In this document: piece after piece, positions 45,801-54,120 of the stretch
Position numbering within the stretch: position 1 is the stretch's first letter
Layout of the letters: each line of letters starts with the position of its first letter
Origin: Herbaspirillum rubrisubalbicans
GTDB taxonomy: Bacteria > Pseudomonadota > Gammaproteobacteria > Burkholderiales > Burkholderiaceae_D
Reading direction: 5' to 3'
NCBI RefSeq assembly: GCF_003719195.1
Contig: NZ_CP024996.1
Coordinates: 4,526,001 to 4,590,000 of the forward strand
Length of the DNA stretch: 64,000 bases
Program-made: the position numbers and the translations under genes
The notes under the pieces: generated by a model
The model's input: the letters and a program-made list of their open reading frames with translations, nothing else
Database searches by the model: none
Told to the model about the DNA's origin: nothing

Positions 45801-46618
45801 TGTGTGACCTCCTGGAAAAATTTTTTACGTAGTGTAAATCAAATGCCTCGAATGCCCTGCCCCGGACGCGCTTGCGCGGCGCCCGGAATCGGGCTGGCCG
45901 GCCGTATGACGAGCCTGTTATTGTTCTCTGCCGTGCCGCCTATTCTGTGTGCTAACACACATCTTTGCCAGCATTGTTTGATCCCCGCCTGGCGATGCTT
46001 GCGCAAACCACCCCCACAGTGGACCAGATGCCGGCAAATTACCCATACGCAACTGTCGGCGGGCGCATTGTAGGCATATGCTGCCCGGTCTGGCAATGCG
46101 CAGAATCCCTCATCGCGAGAACTGAACCATGCGCTGCGCGCAACGGCAGTAACGACATTCCGGTCAGCAATATCCATGCCAGAAACGAGTCGACAGGGGG
46201 AGGAAGACGGCAGAGATGCGGTGCGCATCAGGCTGGTATGCAAGCATCTGGCAGCCTGGTGAAGAAAAAGATGGGGCCGCCGGATAGGAAGGGAGAGAAG
46301 AGAAAAGCGAGTGTGACGGGAGTGAAGAATATTACCAAGCTCTGCTGCAGAGATGGGCGACACCACCCGCCTCCAGGCTGAGGACCATGCGCACAGACGG
46401 CGCGCACATGCGGCAGCGCCCGGCATGTTCATGCCGGGTCCGTCACTGAAGATCTTGCGCCGCAAGGCTGGTTGGCCTGCGGTGCCTCTACGCACAGCAA
46501 CCACGTCTCCTCCTGGACCAAAGGTCTCTGGATTTCTTTTATCCGGCCGACGATCTTCTTGCGTATCGTCTTGGCCGTGCCGGTCCGCACGCGCGCACCG
46601 GGGTGACTTCCTGGTGAA
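45801..46618. promoter_or_regulatory. 818-bp gap between gltI and gdhA
   Basis: A 221-codon leftward frame crosses most of it but has no recognisable domain or ribosome-binding site, so it is not called. Visible structure: TTTAC/GTAAA (45824-45838) next to the gltI leader, TGTGTG-CTAA-CACACA (45946-45961), and CCCGGCATG-TT-CATGCCGGG (46419-46438). These could be operators for gltI or a 3' hairpin of gdhA. Confidence 0.45.
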
Positions 46619-47911
46619 TCAGGGATACAGGCCGCGCATCTCGCGCGCCTGCAGCACGCGGGTGCAGGCCACGATGAAAGCCGCGGTACGCAGCGACACG
46701 TTCTTCTCTTCGGCCAGCTGCCACACGGCGGCGAAGGCTTCGCGCATGATGCGGGTCAGGCGCAGGTTGATTTCATCTTCGGTCCAGAAGAAGCTGGAGA
46801 AGTCCTGCACCCATTCGAAGTAGCTCACCGTCACGCCACCGGCATTGGCAATCACGTCCGGCACGATCAGCACGCCCTTGTCGCGCAGGATGTCGTCGGC
46901 CGCCGGCGTAGTGGGACCGTTGGCGCCTTCCAGGATGATCTTGGCCTTGATGTGGTTGGCGTTGGCTTCGGTGATCTGCTGTTCCAGTGCAGCAGGCACC
47001 AGAATGTCGCAATCGACCGACCAGAATTGGGCGCGATCGGTGATCTCATCGGCGCCCTCGAAACCCTTGACGCTGCCGTTCTTGGCCACGTAGGCCTGCA
47101 GCGCCGGTACATCCAGCCCACCGCCATTGAAGACGGTGGTCACGTGATCCTGCACCGCGACCACCTTGGAACCGGCTTCAGCGAACAGGCGCGCAGCGAT
47201 GCCACCGACGTTGCCGAAACCTTGCACTGCGACCTTGGCCTCCTTGATGTCCATGCCGCGCTTGGCAGCGGCTTCGCAACCGACCACGAAGACACCACGG
47301 CCGGTAGCTTCATGACGACCCAGGCTGCCGCCCAGTGAAATGGGCTTGCCGGTGACCACGCCCGAGGAGGTGCTGCCCTGGTTCATGGAGTAGGTATCCA
47401 TCATCCAGGCCATGATCTGCGAATCGGTGTTCACGTCCGGCGCCGGGATGTCCTTGTTGGGGCCGATGATGATGCCGATCTCGCTGGTGTAGCGGCGCGT
47501 GACGCGCTGCAGTTCACCCCGCGAGAGGGTCTTGGGATCGACGCGAATGCCGCCCTTGGCGCCGCCATAGGGCACGTTCACGGCGGCGTTCTTGATGGTC
47601 ATCCAGGCCGACAGGGCCATCACTTCGGAGAGCGTCACATCCTGGTGGAAACGCACGCCGCCCTTGCCGGGACCGCGCGAGGTATTGTGCTGCACGCGGT
47701 AGCCTTCGAAGTGGGCGATGGTGCCATCGTCGCGTTCGATCGGCACGTCCACCACCAACATGCGCTTGGGGCGCTTCAAGGTTTCCACCCAGCGCGCCAG
47801 CGAGCCCAGATGGGGCGTGACGCGGTCGATCTGCTCGAGGTAGACGCCCCACGGACCGATGCCGTGCGGGACGAGATAGGAAGGCACTTCGTGATTAGGT
47901 ACGTTCGACAT
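46619..47911 (-). CDS. gdhA: Glutamate dehydrogenase
   Basis: A 430-residue hexameric GDH. Substrate loop [13 protein letters not shown], catalytic lysine in [18 protein letters not shown](P) domain with [19 protein letters not shown]. The ATG at 47911 gives MSNVPNHEV; the frame extends 12 codons upstream. AGGAG lies about 10 nt before the start. It converts glutamate to 2-oxoglutarate and ammonia (or the reverse). Cofactor preference cannot be fixed from reading alone; neighbouring glutamate uptake genes suggest a catabolic role. Confidence 0.94.
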   Translation of the reverse strand: MSNVPNHEVPSYLVPHGIGPWGVYLEQIDRVTPHLGSLARWVETLKRPKRMLVVDVPIERDDGTIAHFEGYRVQHNTSRGPGKGGVRFHQDVTLSEVMALSAWMTIKNAAVNVPYGGAKGGIRVDPKTLSRGELQRVTRRYTSEIGIIIGPNKDIPAPDVNTDSQIMAWMMDTYSMNQGSTSSGVVTGKPISLGGSLGRHEATGRGVFVVGCEAAAKRGMDIKEAKVAVQGFGNVGGIAARLFAEAGSKVVAVQDHVTTVFNGGGLDVPALQAYVAKNGSVKGFEGADEITDRAQFWSVDCDILVPAALEQQITEANANHIKAKIILEGANGPTTPAADDILRDKGVLIVPDVIANAGGVTVSYFEWVQDFSSFFWTEDEINLRLTRIMREAFAAVWQLAEEKNVSLRTAAFIVACTRVLQAREMRGLYP

Positions 47912-48239
47912 GATGCAATCGCTCCTTTGGATAGCCGTGCTGTTCAAGACAAAAAGGCCTGCAAATTCCGAAGTCCGCCAGGCATGTTACCCCGTCTGCA
48001 TCAGCCTGCTGGGCGCCTCAGAGGGCGCGCACGAGCGGCGACGACGGAGGCGCGCCTGCCAGCCCGGCCCTGTTGCGCCAGCTGGAAATTCGTGCCTGTC
48101 TGATTCAGCGCCGCCATCGTAGCCAGCCGGCCAAAACAAGGCTAATGCTTTGTGAGCATGTAACTATGCAGCGTATGCATAACCATTTAAAGTCCTTGAT
48201 AGTCAAGGGATTGCGAACGACACTATCGCTCTTTTTGGG
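47912..48239. promoter_or_regulatory. 328-bp gap upstream of gdhA
   Basis: No gene seen. It is G+C-rich near gdhA and A+T-rich at 48120-48230, where a promoter-like pair and an overlapping inverted repeat lie. Confidence 0.45.
48178..48208 (-). promoter_or_regulatory. Candidate gdhA promoter with overlapping operator
   Basis: On the minus strand TTGACT (48201-48206) and GTTATG (48178-48183) are 17 bp apart. The inverted repeat CCTTGA-TAG-TCAAGG (48194-48208) covers the -35, so binding there would block or assist RNA polymerase. The predicted leader is ~260 nt. Confidence 0.35.
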
Positions 48240-49280
48240 TCAGGATTCGCGTTTTTCGGCAGCTCGCGCGGACTTGCCCGAGGCGCTCTTGGCCGCACTG
48301 GCAGCGCCCGTCCGAGGACGCTCGGAACGCTCCGGTCGCCCGCCTTTTTCCTGGCGCTGCCCATCCAGTTCCACCAGGTATTCCCACAGTCGCGCCACCA
48401 GCGCCTTGCCGGTACGTTGCGCGGTCGGGCGCTCGCGATAGAGCCGGATTTCCATCTCCACTTCCCACTCACCGGTGGGTCCATCGGCACGCGCCAGCTG
48501 GCGATTGCGCACCTCGCGCACCACCGAGGATTCCGGCAGGAAGGCCACGCCATGTCCTTCCAGCGCCATCATCTTGAGGCTCTCGGACATATCGGTTTCG
48601 TAATGCTTGGCCAGGTGCAGGGGGCGCTTGGTATCGGTCATCATCAACTCCACCATACGTCCGAGATAGGCATTGCTGGTGTAGGAGAGGAAGGGCAAGG
48701 GCGCCTTGGAACTGCCCGGGAACACATAATCGGGCTTGCCATTGCGGTCACAGCGCGCATAGGGACGCATGGTCTCGGTGCCCATGGTCAGCATGTCGTA
48801 ACGGCTGGCATCGAGTTGCACCGGCTGGCGCGGATGGTGATAGCACAGCAGCAGGTCGCAGCCGCCTTCGACGATGGTCATCACGGCATCATGCACGTTC
48901 AAGGCGATCAGGCGGGTATTGATGGCGCCGAAGCCCGATTCCAGCGCGCTCAACCACTTGGGCATGTAGGTCAGCGAGAGCGTATGCGGCACGGCGAAGT
49001 CGATCGTGGTCTGGGCCGTGGGCCGCTTGCCGCGCAGCAGCGCCCGCGTATTGTTGATCTGGCCCAGCATGGCCACGGCCTGTTCGTAGAACACCTCGCC
49101 GGCGGCGGTCAGGCGCGTGGGGTAGGAGGTGCGGTCGATCAGGTCGCTACCCAGCCAGGCTTCCAGTGACTGGATACGTCGCGAGAAGGCCGGTTGCGTC
49201 ACATGCCGCAACTCCGCCGAACGACTGAAACTGCGCGTTTCCGCCAGGGAGACGAAATCCTCAAGCCATTTGCTTTCCAT
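48240..49280 (-). CDS. LysR-family regulator, HypT (YjiE)-like
   Basis: A 346-residue LysR protein opening MESKWLEDFVSLAETRSFSRSA with QPAFSRRIQSLEAWLG, close in pattern to the hypochlorite-responsive HypT. The effector half carries SYTSNAYLGRMVE and LEGHGVAFLPESS. Unlike most LysR proteins it has a ~40-residue basic, Ala/Ser-rich C-terminal tail (EKGGRPERSERPRTG...). It lies upstream of gdhA on the same strand. The link to hypochlorite is only by resemblance. Confidence 0.85.
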   Translation of the reverse strand: MESKWLEDFVSLAETRSFSRSAELRHVTQPAFSRRIQSLEAWLGSDLIDRTSYPTRLTAAGEVFYEQAVAMLGQINNTRALLRGKRPTAQTTIDFAVPHTLSLTYMPKWLSALESGFGAINTRLIALNVHDAVMTIVEGGCDLLLCYHHPRQPVQLDASRYDMLTMGTETMRPYARCDRNGKPDYVFPGSSKAPLPFLSYTSNAYLGRMVELMMTDTKRPLHLAKHYETDMSESLKMMALEGHGVAFLPESSVVREVRNRQLARADGPTGEWEVEMEIRLYRERPTAQRTGKALVARLWEYLVELDGQRQEKGGRPERSERPRTGAASAAKSASGKSARAAEKRES

Positions 49281-49365
49281 TGCCCGCCCACTTCCGTTCT
49301 AGGTCGAATGCGCGCATTGTGCCGCTGCGCCCGCGCCGGCGCAAGCGGCCCTGTGCCGCGAAAAA

Positions 49366-51270
49366 CTAGCGACGCTGGGCCGGCATCAGCACGCTGGGTT
49401 CGGCATCGGCTTCGATGCCAGGCGCCGCCGATGGCGGCACCGGCAAGATCGAACCGCCCTCTTCTTCCGCCCCGGCCTGCTGGCGCAACCACATCTGCGC
49501 ATACAGACCACCGGCCAACAGCAGCCCCGCATGAGTGCCGCGCTCGACGATGCGACCATGATCCATCACCAGGATCTGGTGCGCATTGACGATGGTCGAT
49601 AGACGATGCGCGATGACCAGTGTCGTGCGTTCGCGGGCGATCTCTTCGAGCTGTTGCTGGATCGCCTGCTCGGCGCGTGAATCCAGGGCCGAGGTGGCTT
49701 CGTCGAAGATCAGGATGGCCGGGTCTTTCAACAAGGTGCGGGCAATGGCCACGCGCTGCTTTTCGCCGCCCGACAGTTTCAGGCCGCGCTCGCCCACCAT
49801 GCTGGCATAACCCTCGGGCAGCGATTCGATGAAGTCGTGGATATAGGCTGCCTTGGCCGCCGCCACGATCTGCTCGCGGCTAGCGCCCGGCTTGCCGTAG
49901 GCGATGTTGTATTCGATGGTGTCGTTGAACAGCACCGTATCCTGCGGCACGATGCCGATGGCCTGGCGCAGCGACGCCTGGGTGACATTGCGCAGGTCCT
50001 GGCCATCGATGCGGATGGCGCCCTGATCGACATCGTAGAAGCGATAGAGCAGGCGCGACAGCGTGGACTTGCCCGAACCGCTGTGGCCGACCACGGCGGT
50101 GGTGGTACCGGCCTGGACCTTGAAATCGACGTCGAAGAGGATCTGCCGATTGCGCTCGTAGCTGAAATCGACATGCTCGAAATGCAGCTCCGCACCATGC
50201 GTCTTCAACGACTGCGCACCGGGACGATCGGCCACTTCGCGGTTCTCTTCCAGCAGCGAGAAGAGGCGTTCCATGTCGGCCAGGCTTTGCTTGATTTCAC
50301 GATAGAGCACACCGAGGAAGTTCAACGGAATGTAGAGCTGGATCATGAAGGCATTGACCAGCACCATGTCGCCCAGGGTCATGCTGCCATCGATGACACC
50401 GGCGATGGCGCGCCAGAGAATGAGCGTGACTGCCAGGGCGATGATGGCCGACTGCCCGGTATTGAGCAGCGAGAGCGAACTCTGCGATTTCACCGCCGCG
50501 CGTTCGTAGCGCTGCAGACCTTCGTCATAGCGGCGCGCCTCGAATTCCTCGTTGCCGAAATACTTCACCGTCTCGTAGTTGAGCAACGAATCGATGGCGC
50601 GGGTATTGGCGTGCGAATCCAGTTCGTTCATGCTGCGGCGGAAATGCGTGCGCCACTCGGTCACCGTGATGGTGAAGAGGATGTAGAGCACCAGCGCACC
50701 GACCGTGATGAGCGAAAACCAGATGTCGTAATGCGTGGCCAGATAGGCCAGCACCAGCACGATTTCGATGAGGGTGGGCAGGATCGAAAAGAGCGTGTAC
50801 GACACCAGCGAGGAAACGCCGCGCGTGCCGCGTTCGATATCGCGCGACATGCCTCCGGTCTGGCGATTCAGATGGAAGCGCAGCGACAGCGCGTGCAGGT
50901 GGCGAAACACCTGGAGCGCAATGGTACGCACCGCACGCTGGGTGACGCGGGCAAACATCAGTTCGCGCAATTCGGTAAAGAGCGCGGTGGCCAGCCGCAA
51001 GGCACCGTAGGCCACCAGCAGGCCCAGCGGCAACACCAGCAACGCCTGCGGATGGGCCGGCGTGATGGTCATGGCGTCCACCAGTTTCTTCAACACCAGC
51101 GGCACGCCCACGTTGGCCAGCTTGGCCCCCACCAGGAAGGCCAGCGCCAGCATCACGCGCCACTTGTAGGTCCATAGATAGGGCAAGAGCGTCCTGACCA
51201 CTTCCCAGTCGCCGCGCTGGCGTTTGATAGGAGCTTGGGGCGAGGCGGACGAATTGGGATAGCGGCGCAT
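49366..51270 (-). CDS. Atm1-type ABC exporter (fused membrane and ATPase domains)
   Basis: About 634 residues. Six TM helices (~35-325) including the Atm1-family NTGQS segment (LLNTGQSAIIALA) and LLNYETVKYFGNEEFE, then an ATPase domain: Walker A GHSGSGKST, signature LSGGEKQRVAIAR, Walker B LIFDEATSALD, H-loop IAHRLST. Start at 51270 (MRRYPNSSA); a longer frame adds an unlikely N-terminus. Atm1 proteins export glutathione-linked sulfur compounds or metals; a homodimer is expected. Confidence 0.9.
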   Translation of the reverse strand: MRRYPNSSASPQAPIKRQRGDWEVVRTLLPYLWTYKWRVMLALAFLVGAKLANVGVPLVLKKLVDAMTITPAHPQALLVLPLGLLVAYGALRLATALFTELRELMFARVTQRAVRTIALQVFRHLHALSLRFHLNRQTGGMSRDIERGTRGVSSLVSYTLFSILPTLIEIVLVLAYLATHYDIWFSLITVGALVLYILFTITVTEWRTHFRRSMNELDSHANTRAIDSLLNYETVKYFGNEEFEARRYDEGLQRYERAAVKSQSSLSLLNTGQSAIIALAVTLILWRAIAGVIDGSMTLGDMVLVNAFMIQLYIPLNFLGVLYREIKQSLADMERLFSLLEENREVADRPGAQSLKTHGAELHFEHVDFSYERNRQILFDVDFKVQAGTTTAVVGHSGSGKSTLSRLLYRFYDVDQGAIRIDGQDLRNVTQASLRQAIGIVPQDTVLFNDTIEYNIAYGKPGASREQIVAAAKAAYIHDFIESLPEGYASMVGERGLKLSGGEKQRVAIARTLLKDPAILIFDEATSALDSRAEQAIQQQLEEIARERTTLVIAHRLSTIVNAHQILVMDHGRIVERGTHAGLLLAGGLYAQMWLRQQAGAEEEGGSILPVPPSAAPGIEADAEPSVLMPAQRR

Positions 51271-51422
51271 GGGCGGATCACAGGGGAAGAAGTCGAGCCG
51301 CGCAGACAGCCGGAGGGCAACATCCGATACACTAGGCCCTTGCCGCGCCTGCGGGCGCAAACCCGAATTATAAGAGTCAACCCGGCAGGCCGCCGGACTT
51401 CACGTTTTACCAAGGAGCCCCC

Positions 51423-51857
51423 ATGTCATCCACCGTCCCCCAACTCCCGCCTGGCAAGGCGCCGCAACTGCGGGTCATGCCCATGCCATCGGACGCCAAC
51501 GTCTATGGCGACGTCTTCGGCGGCTGGATCATGGCCCAGGTGGATATCGCCGGTTCGCTGCCGGCCACGCGCCGGGCCAATGGCCGGGTCGCCACCATTG
51601 CGGTCAATTCCTTCCTGTTCAAGAATCCGGTGTTCGTGGGCGACCTGCTGTCCTTCTATGCCGACATCGTCAAGGTCGGCAATACCTCCATCACCGTCAA
51701 TGTCGAGGTCTATGCCGAGCGCAACCGCTTGCAGACCGAGATCGTCAAGGTCACCGAAGCCACCCTCACCTACGTGGCCACCGACGAAAGCCGCAAGCCG
51801 CGTCCGCTGCCGCCGCTGGATCCGGCACGCGAAGCGGGCGCAAGTCCGGCGCTCTAA
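51423..51857 (+). CDS. Acyl-CoA thioesterase, YciA-like hotdog protein
   Basis: A 144-residue hotdog thioesterase with the YciA core MPSDANVYGDVFGGWIMAQVDIAG, where the catalytic Asp is placed on the hotdog helix, and NSFLFKNPVFVGDLLSFYA. AAGGAG lies just before the ATG. It hydrolyses acyl-CoAs to free acids and CoA. Divergent from the ABC exporter; 88 bp before the next gene. Confidence 0.93.
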   Translation: MSSTVPQLPPGKAPQLRVMPMPSDANVYGDVFGGWIMAQVDIAGSLPATRRANGRVATIAVNSFLFKNPVFVGDLLSFYADIVKVGNTSITVNVEVYAERNRLQTEIVKVTEATLTYVATDESRKPRPLPPLDPAREAGASPAL

Positions 51858-51945
51858 GCACCCTCTGCTGAGGTGAAAATTTTTCAGCCCGCAGGGCCGG
51901 TTTGATCCGTATCGTGATGCCTGTCTCTTCCCTCCCCTCTTCCTG

Positions 51946-52902
51946 ATGACCATGACTTCACACAGCCGCCCCACCGTCCTCATCGTCGCCCGCCTGCCCC
52001 AGCCTCTGCTGGAGCTGCTGCAGCAGAACTTCACCTGCCACAACCTGATCCTCGATGGCCTGAGCGAAGCGCAACTGGCCGCCATCGCCCCGCAGGTGCG
52101 CGCCATTGCCGCCAATGGCGAAGCCAAGGTCGGGCGTGAATTCATGGCGCGCTTTGCGGCGCTGGAAATCGTCTCGGTGTTCGGGGTCGGCTATGACGGC
52201 GTGGATGTGCCGGCCGCCCGCGAGCGCGGCATTGAGGTCACCCATACGCCCGACGTACTCAACGATGATGTGGCCGACCTGGCCATGGCGCTGATGCTGG
52301 CTGTGGCGCGCAAGGTAGTGCGGGCTGACCATTTCGCCCGCAGCGGCCAGTGGCAGAACGGCCCCTTCCCCTTGACCACCAAGGTCAGCGGCGCGCGCCT
52401 GGGCATCGTCGGGCTGGGCCGCATCGGGCAAGCCATCGCCAAGAGAGCGGCGGCCTTCGACATGCAGATTGCGTATCACAATCGCTCGCGCAAGGACGTG
52501 CCTTACACCTATATGGAAGACATCGTCTCGCTGGCCGCAGCGGTCGATTTCCTGGTGATGATCACCCCCGGTGGCGCCGGCACGCGGGCGCTGGTCAATG
52601 CCGAAGTGCTGGAAGCGCTCGGCCCCCAGGGCTATCTGATCAACGTGGCACGGGGCTCGGTGGTCGATGAGACGGCCCTGATCACCGCCCTGCAGGCTGG
52701 CAAGATCGCCGGTGCCGGCCTGGACGTGTTCGCCAACGAACCGCATATCCCGGCCGAACTGGCCGCCCTGGAAAACGTGGTGCTGACCCCGCACATGGCC
52801 AGCGGCACGCTACTCACACGCACGGCCATGGCGGAACTGGCGTTCACTAATCTGCAGGTCCACTTCGACGGAAAGCCCGTGGTAACGCCGGTTCCTGAAT
52901 AA
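51946..52902 (+). CDS. D-isomer 2-hydroxyacid dehydrogenase
   Basis: A 318-residue NAD(P)-dependent dehydrogenase. Nucleotide motif GIVGLGRIGQAIAKRAAAF, catalytic Arg in NVARGSVVDETAL, Glu in DVFANEPHIPAEL, His in LTPHMASGT. The family includes glyoxylate/hydroxypyruvate reductases, which would fit the glycolate oxidase elsewhere in the window, though the substrate is not proven. The start could also be the ATG at 51952. Confidence 0.9.
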   Translation: MTMTSHSRPTVLIVARLPQPLLELLQQNFTCHNLILDGLSEAQLAAIAPQVRAIAANGEAKVGREFMARFAALEIVSVFGVGYDGVDVPAARERGIEVTHTPDVLNDDVADLAMALMLAVARKVVRADHFARSGQWQNGPFPLTTKVSGARLGIVGLGRIGQAIAKRAAAFDMQIAYHNRSRKDVPYTYMEDIVSLAAAVDFLVMITPGGAGTRALVNAEVLEALGPQGYLINVARGSVVDETALITALQAGKIAGAGLDVFANEPHIPAELAALENVVLTPHMASGTLLTRTAMAELAFTNLQVHFDGKPVVTPVPE

Positions 52903-52916
52903 AGCTTCATACAGGC

Positions 52917-52954
52917 AAAAAGCCGCTGCCGGGTTGCGCCGGCAGCGGCTTTTT
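52917..52954 (+). terminator. Intrinsic terminator after the 2-hydroxyacid dehydrogenase
   Basis: 16-bp perfect stem AAAAAGCCGCTGCCGG (52917-52932) / (52939-52954), 6-nt loop, T5 end. It also marks the left edge of the effector-immunity island and can act on leftward transcripts. Confidence 0.95.
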
Positions 52955-52989
52955 GTTGATGGATTGGGGGAGGGGTTTCAGTGTCGGGA

Positions 52990-53039
52990 GTTTCTCGCCA
53001 GCGCAATGGAATGCGGTCGCCCGGCTCATGTTCATTCAT
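52990..53039 (-). pseudogene. 5' scrap of a further immunity-type gene
   Basis: On the minus strand ATG at 53039 opens MNEHEPGDRIPLRW, matching the start of the immunity pseudogene at 53731 (MNERDPFDIFPLSG) in order and spacing, and preceded by the same TTGATCTTCTC leader. After ~16 codons the similarity stops and the frame runs into the dehydrogenase terminator, so it is a fragment. Confidence 0.45.
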
Positions 53040-53427
53040 GCTTTTAGAGAAGATCAATAAAAGCTTGTGAGAACAGAGGCTTCAAGTTTCTTCTGCTGGC
53101 TAATCATCCCATCTTCCTTTTGCAAAAGCCGCTACTGCTTTGTCATCGTCATAGTCTTCCAAAAAACCATGGACAGCTAATCCGAGTTTGAGAAAGATAC
53201 TCGTGCCAGTTCTTGCAAGAGGCGCATCGTCCCAATCATGTAGAACCTTAAAGGCATATCTACCCGGAACTTCGAACAATTTGAGTCCATTCAATTGGAC
53301 ATTTGGGAGATTGGGAGACAGGCCAATCTCTACTAATCCGTCACCCGTGTCCGTGAAAGTTAACTGCAAGCCGTTATCGCTCCAATATTCTCTTGATTCA
53401 TTGAAGAATCGGCTTTTCTTTGTAGAT
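52990..53427. repeat. Direct repeat copy A (immunity unit)
   Basis: About 430 bp, strongly similar to 53683-54120 from the gene scrap through the immunity C-terminal coding region. Shared blocks include AGAGAAGATCAA, CATCCCATCTTCCTTT and AGCTAATCCGAGTTTGAGAA. Boundaries are by eye. Confidence 0.7.
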
Positions 53428-53522
53428 GATGGTGCACCTAATATTTGATGAACCTCTTCCCGAGTCATTCCAAACTTGAGCGGTCCGACGCCTACGTAAG
53501 ACGTAATGATATGTTCTTGCAT
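53100..53522 (-). CDS. Immunity-like protein, intact copy
   Basis: A 140-residue acidic soluble protein without a signal peptide: VGVGPLKFGMTREEVHQILG at the start, then a conserved C-terminal half with LPNVQLNGLKLFEVPG, LHDWDDAP and AFAKGRWDD. The last 96 residues match the C-terminus of the upstream toxin chimera in about 75 positions by eye. Placement just downstream of a toxin gene, small size and tandem paralogy make an immunity protein likely; no family name was recognised. No clear ribosome-binding site. Confidence 0.75.
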   Translation of the reverse strand: MQEHIITSYVGVGPLKFGMTREEVHQILGAPSSTKKSRFFNESREYWSDNGLQLTFTDTGDGLVEIGLSPNLPNVQLNGLKLFEVPGRYAFKVLHDWDDAPLARTGTSIFLKLGLAVHGFLEDYDDDKAVAAFAKGRWDD

Positions 53523-53536
53523 GACGGTCTAAAAAT

Positions 53537-53731
53537 TCAACGTTGATACGCGCTCACGCTTTCAATATCTAAATTCGTGAACGAGCGGAATACTACTTTT
53601 TTCTTCAAGTGGTTAAAGCGGACACTCTCTGAGGCACCGTATATTGCGTCGATTTCTTAGGGTGTCATGCCGAAGCAGATTTTCCCGATTCCACTTAATG
53701 GGAAAATGTCGAACGGATCACGTTCATTCAT
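53537..53731 (-). pseudogene. Immunity-type gene remnant with internal stop
   Basis: Read on the minus strand from ATG 53731: MNERDPFDIFPLSGIGKICF, then GMTP, a TAA at 53657-53659, then EIDAIYGASESVRF and onwards to TGA at 53537-53539. GIGKICFGMTPxEIDAIYG parallels GVGPLKFGMTREEVHQILG of the intact copy. A single CAA-to-TAA change would explain the stop. The frame ends before the conserved C-terminal half. Confidence 0.7.
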
Positions 53732-54120
53732 TTTTTAAGAGAAGATCAACGAGATATCGGCAGATCAAAGGCTCCACGTCTTTTCGTGTCTGCCTATTCA
53801 TCCCATCTTCCTTTGGCAAACGCTGTAACCGATTTATCAAAGTCGTCGTCGTGGAGAAAGCCACCGGCAGCTAATCCGAGTTTGAGAAAGACACTCGTGC
53901 CAGTTCTTGAAAGCGGAGCATCGTCCCAATCATGCAGAACCTTAAAGGCATACGCTCCCGGAACTTCGAACAATTTGAGTCCGTTCAATTGAACATTTGG
54001 GAGATTGGGATACAGGCTAATTTCTAGCAATCTTTCATCCGTTTCCGAATAGGTTAGTTGTAAACCGTTCTCGCTCCAATATTCGGTCAATTCTTCGGAG
54101 CACCAGCTTTTATCGACAGA
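53683..54120. repeat. Direct repeat copy B (immunity unit fused to toxin)
   Basis: The partner of 52990-53427. Its right edge (~54120) coincides with the point where the toxin reading frame passes into immunity-like sequence, which marks the recombination junction. Confidence 0.7.

Noticed and set aside
45839..46504. 221-codon leftward open frame
   Set aside because: Arg/Ala/Ser-rich composition of a high-GC shadow frame, no domain, no ribosome-binding site.
52632..53057. 141-codon leftward frame
   Set aside because: Most of it is antisense to the 2-hydroxyacid dehydrogenase and its terminator; only the first ~16 codons after the second ATG resemble the immunity genes.
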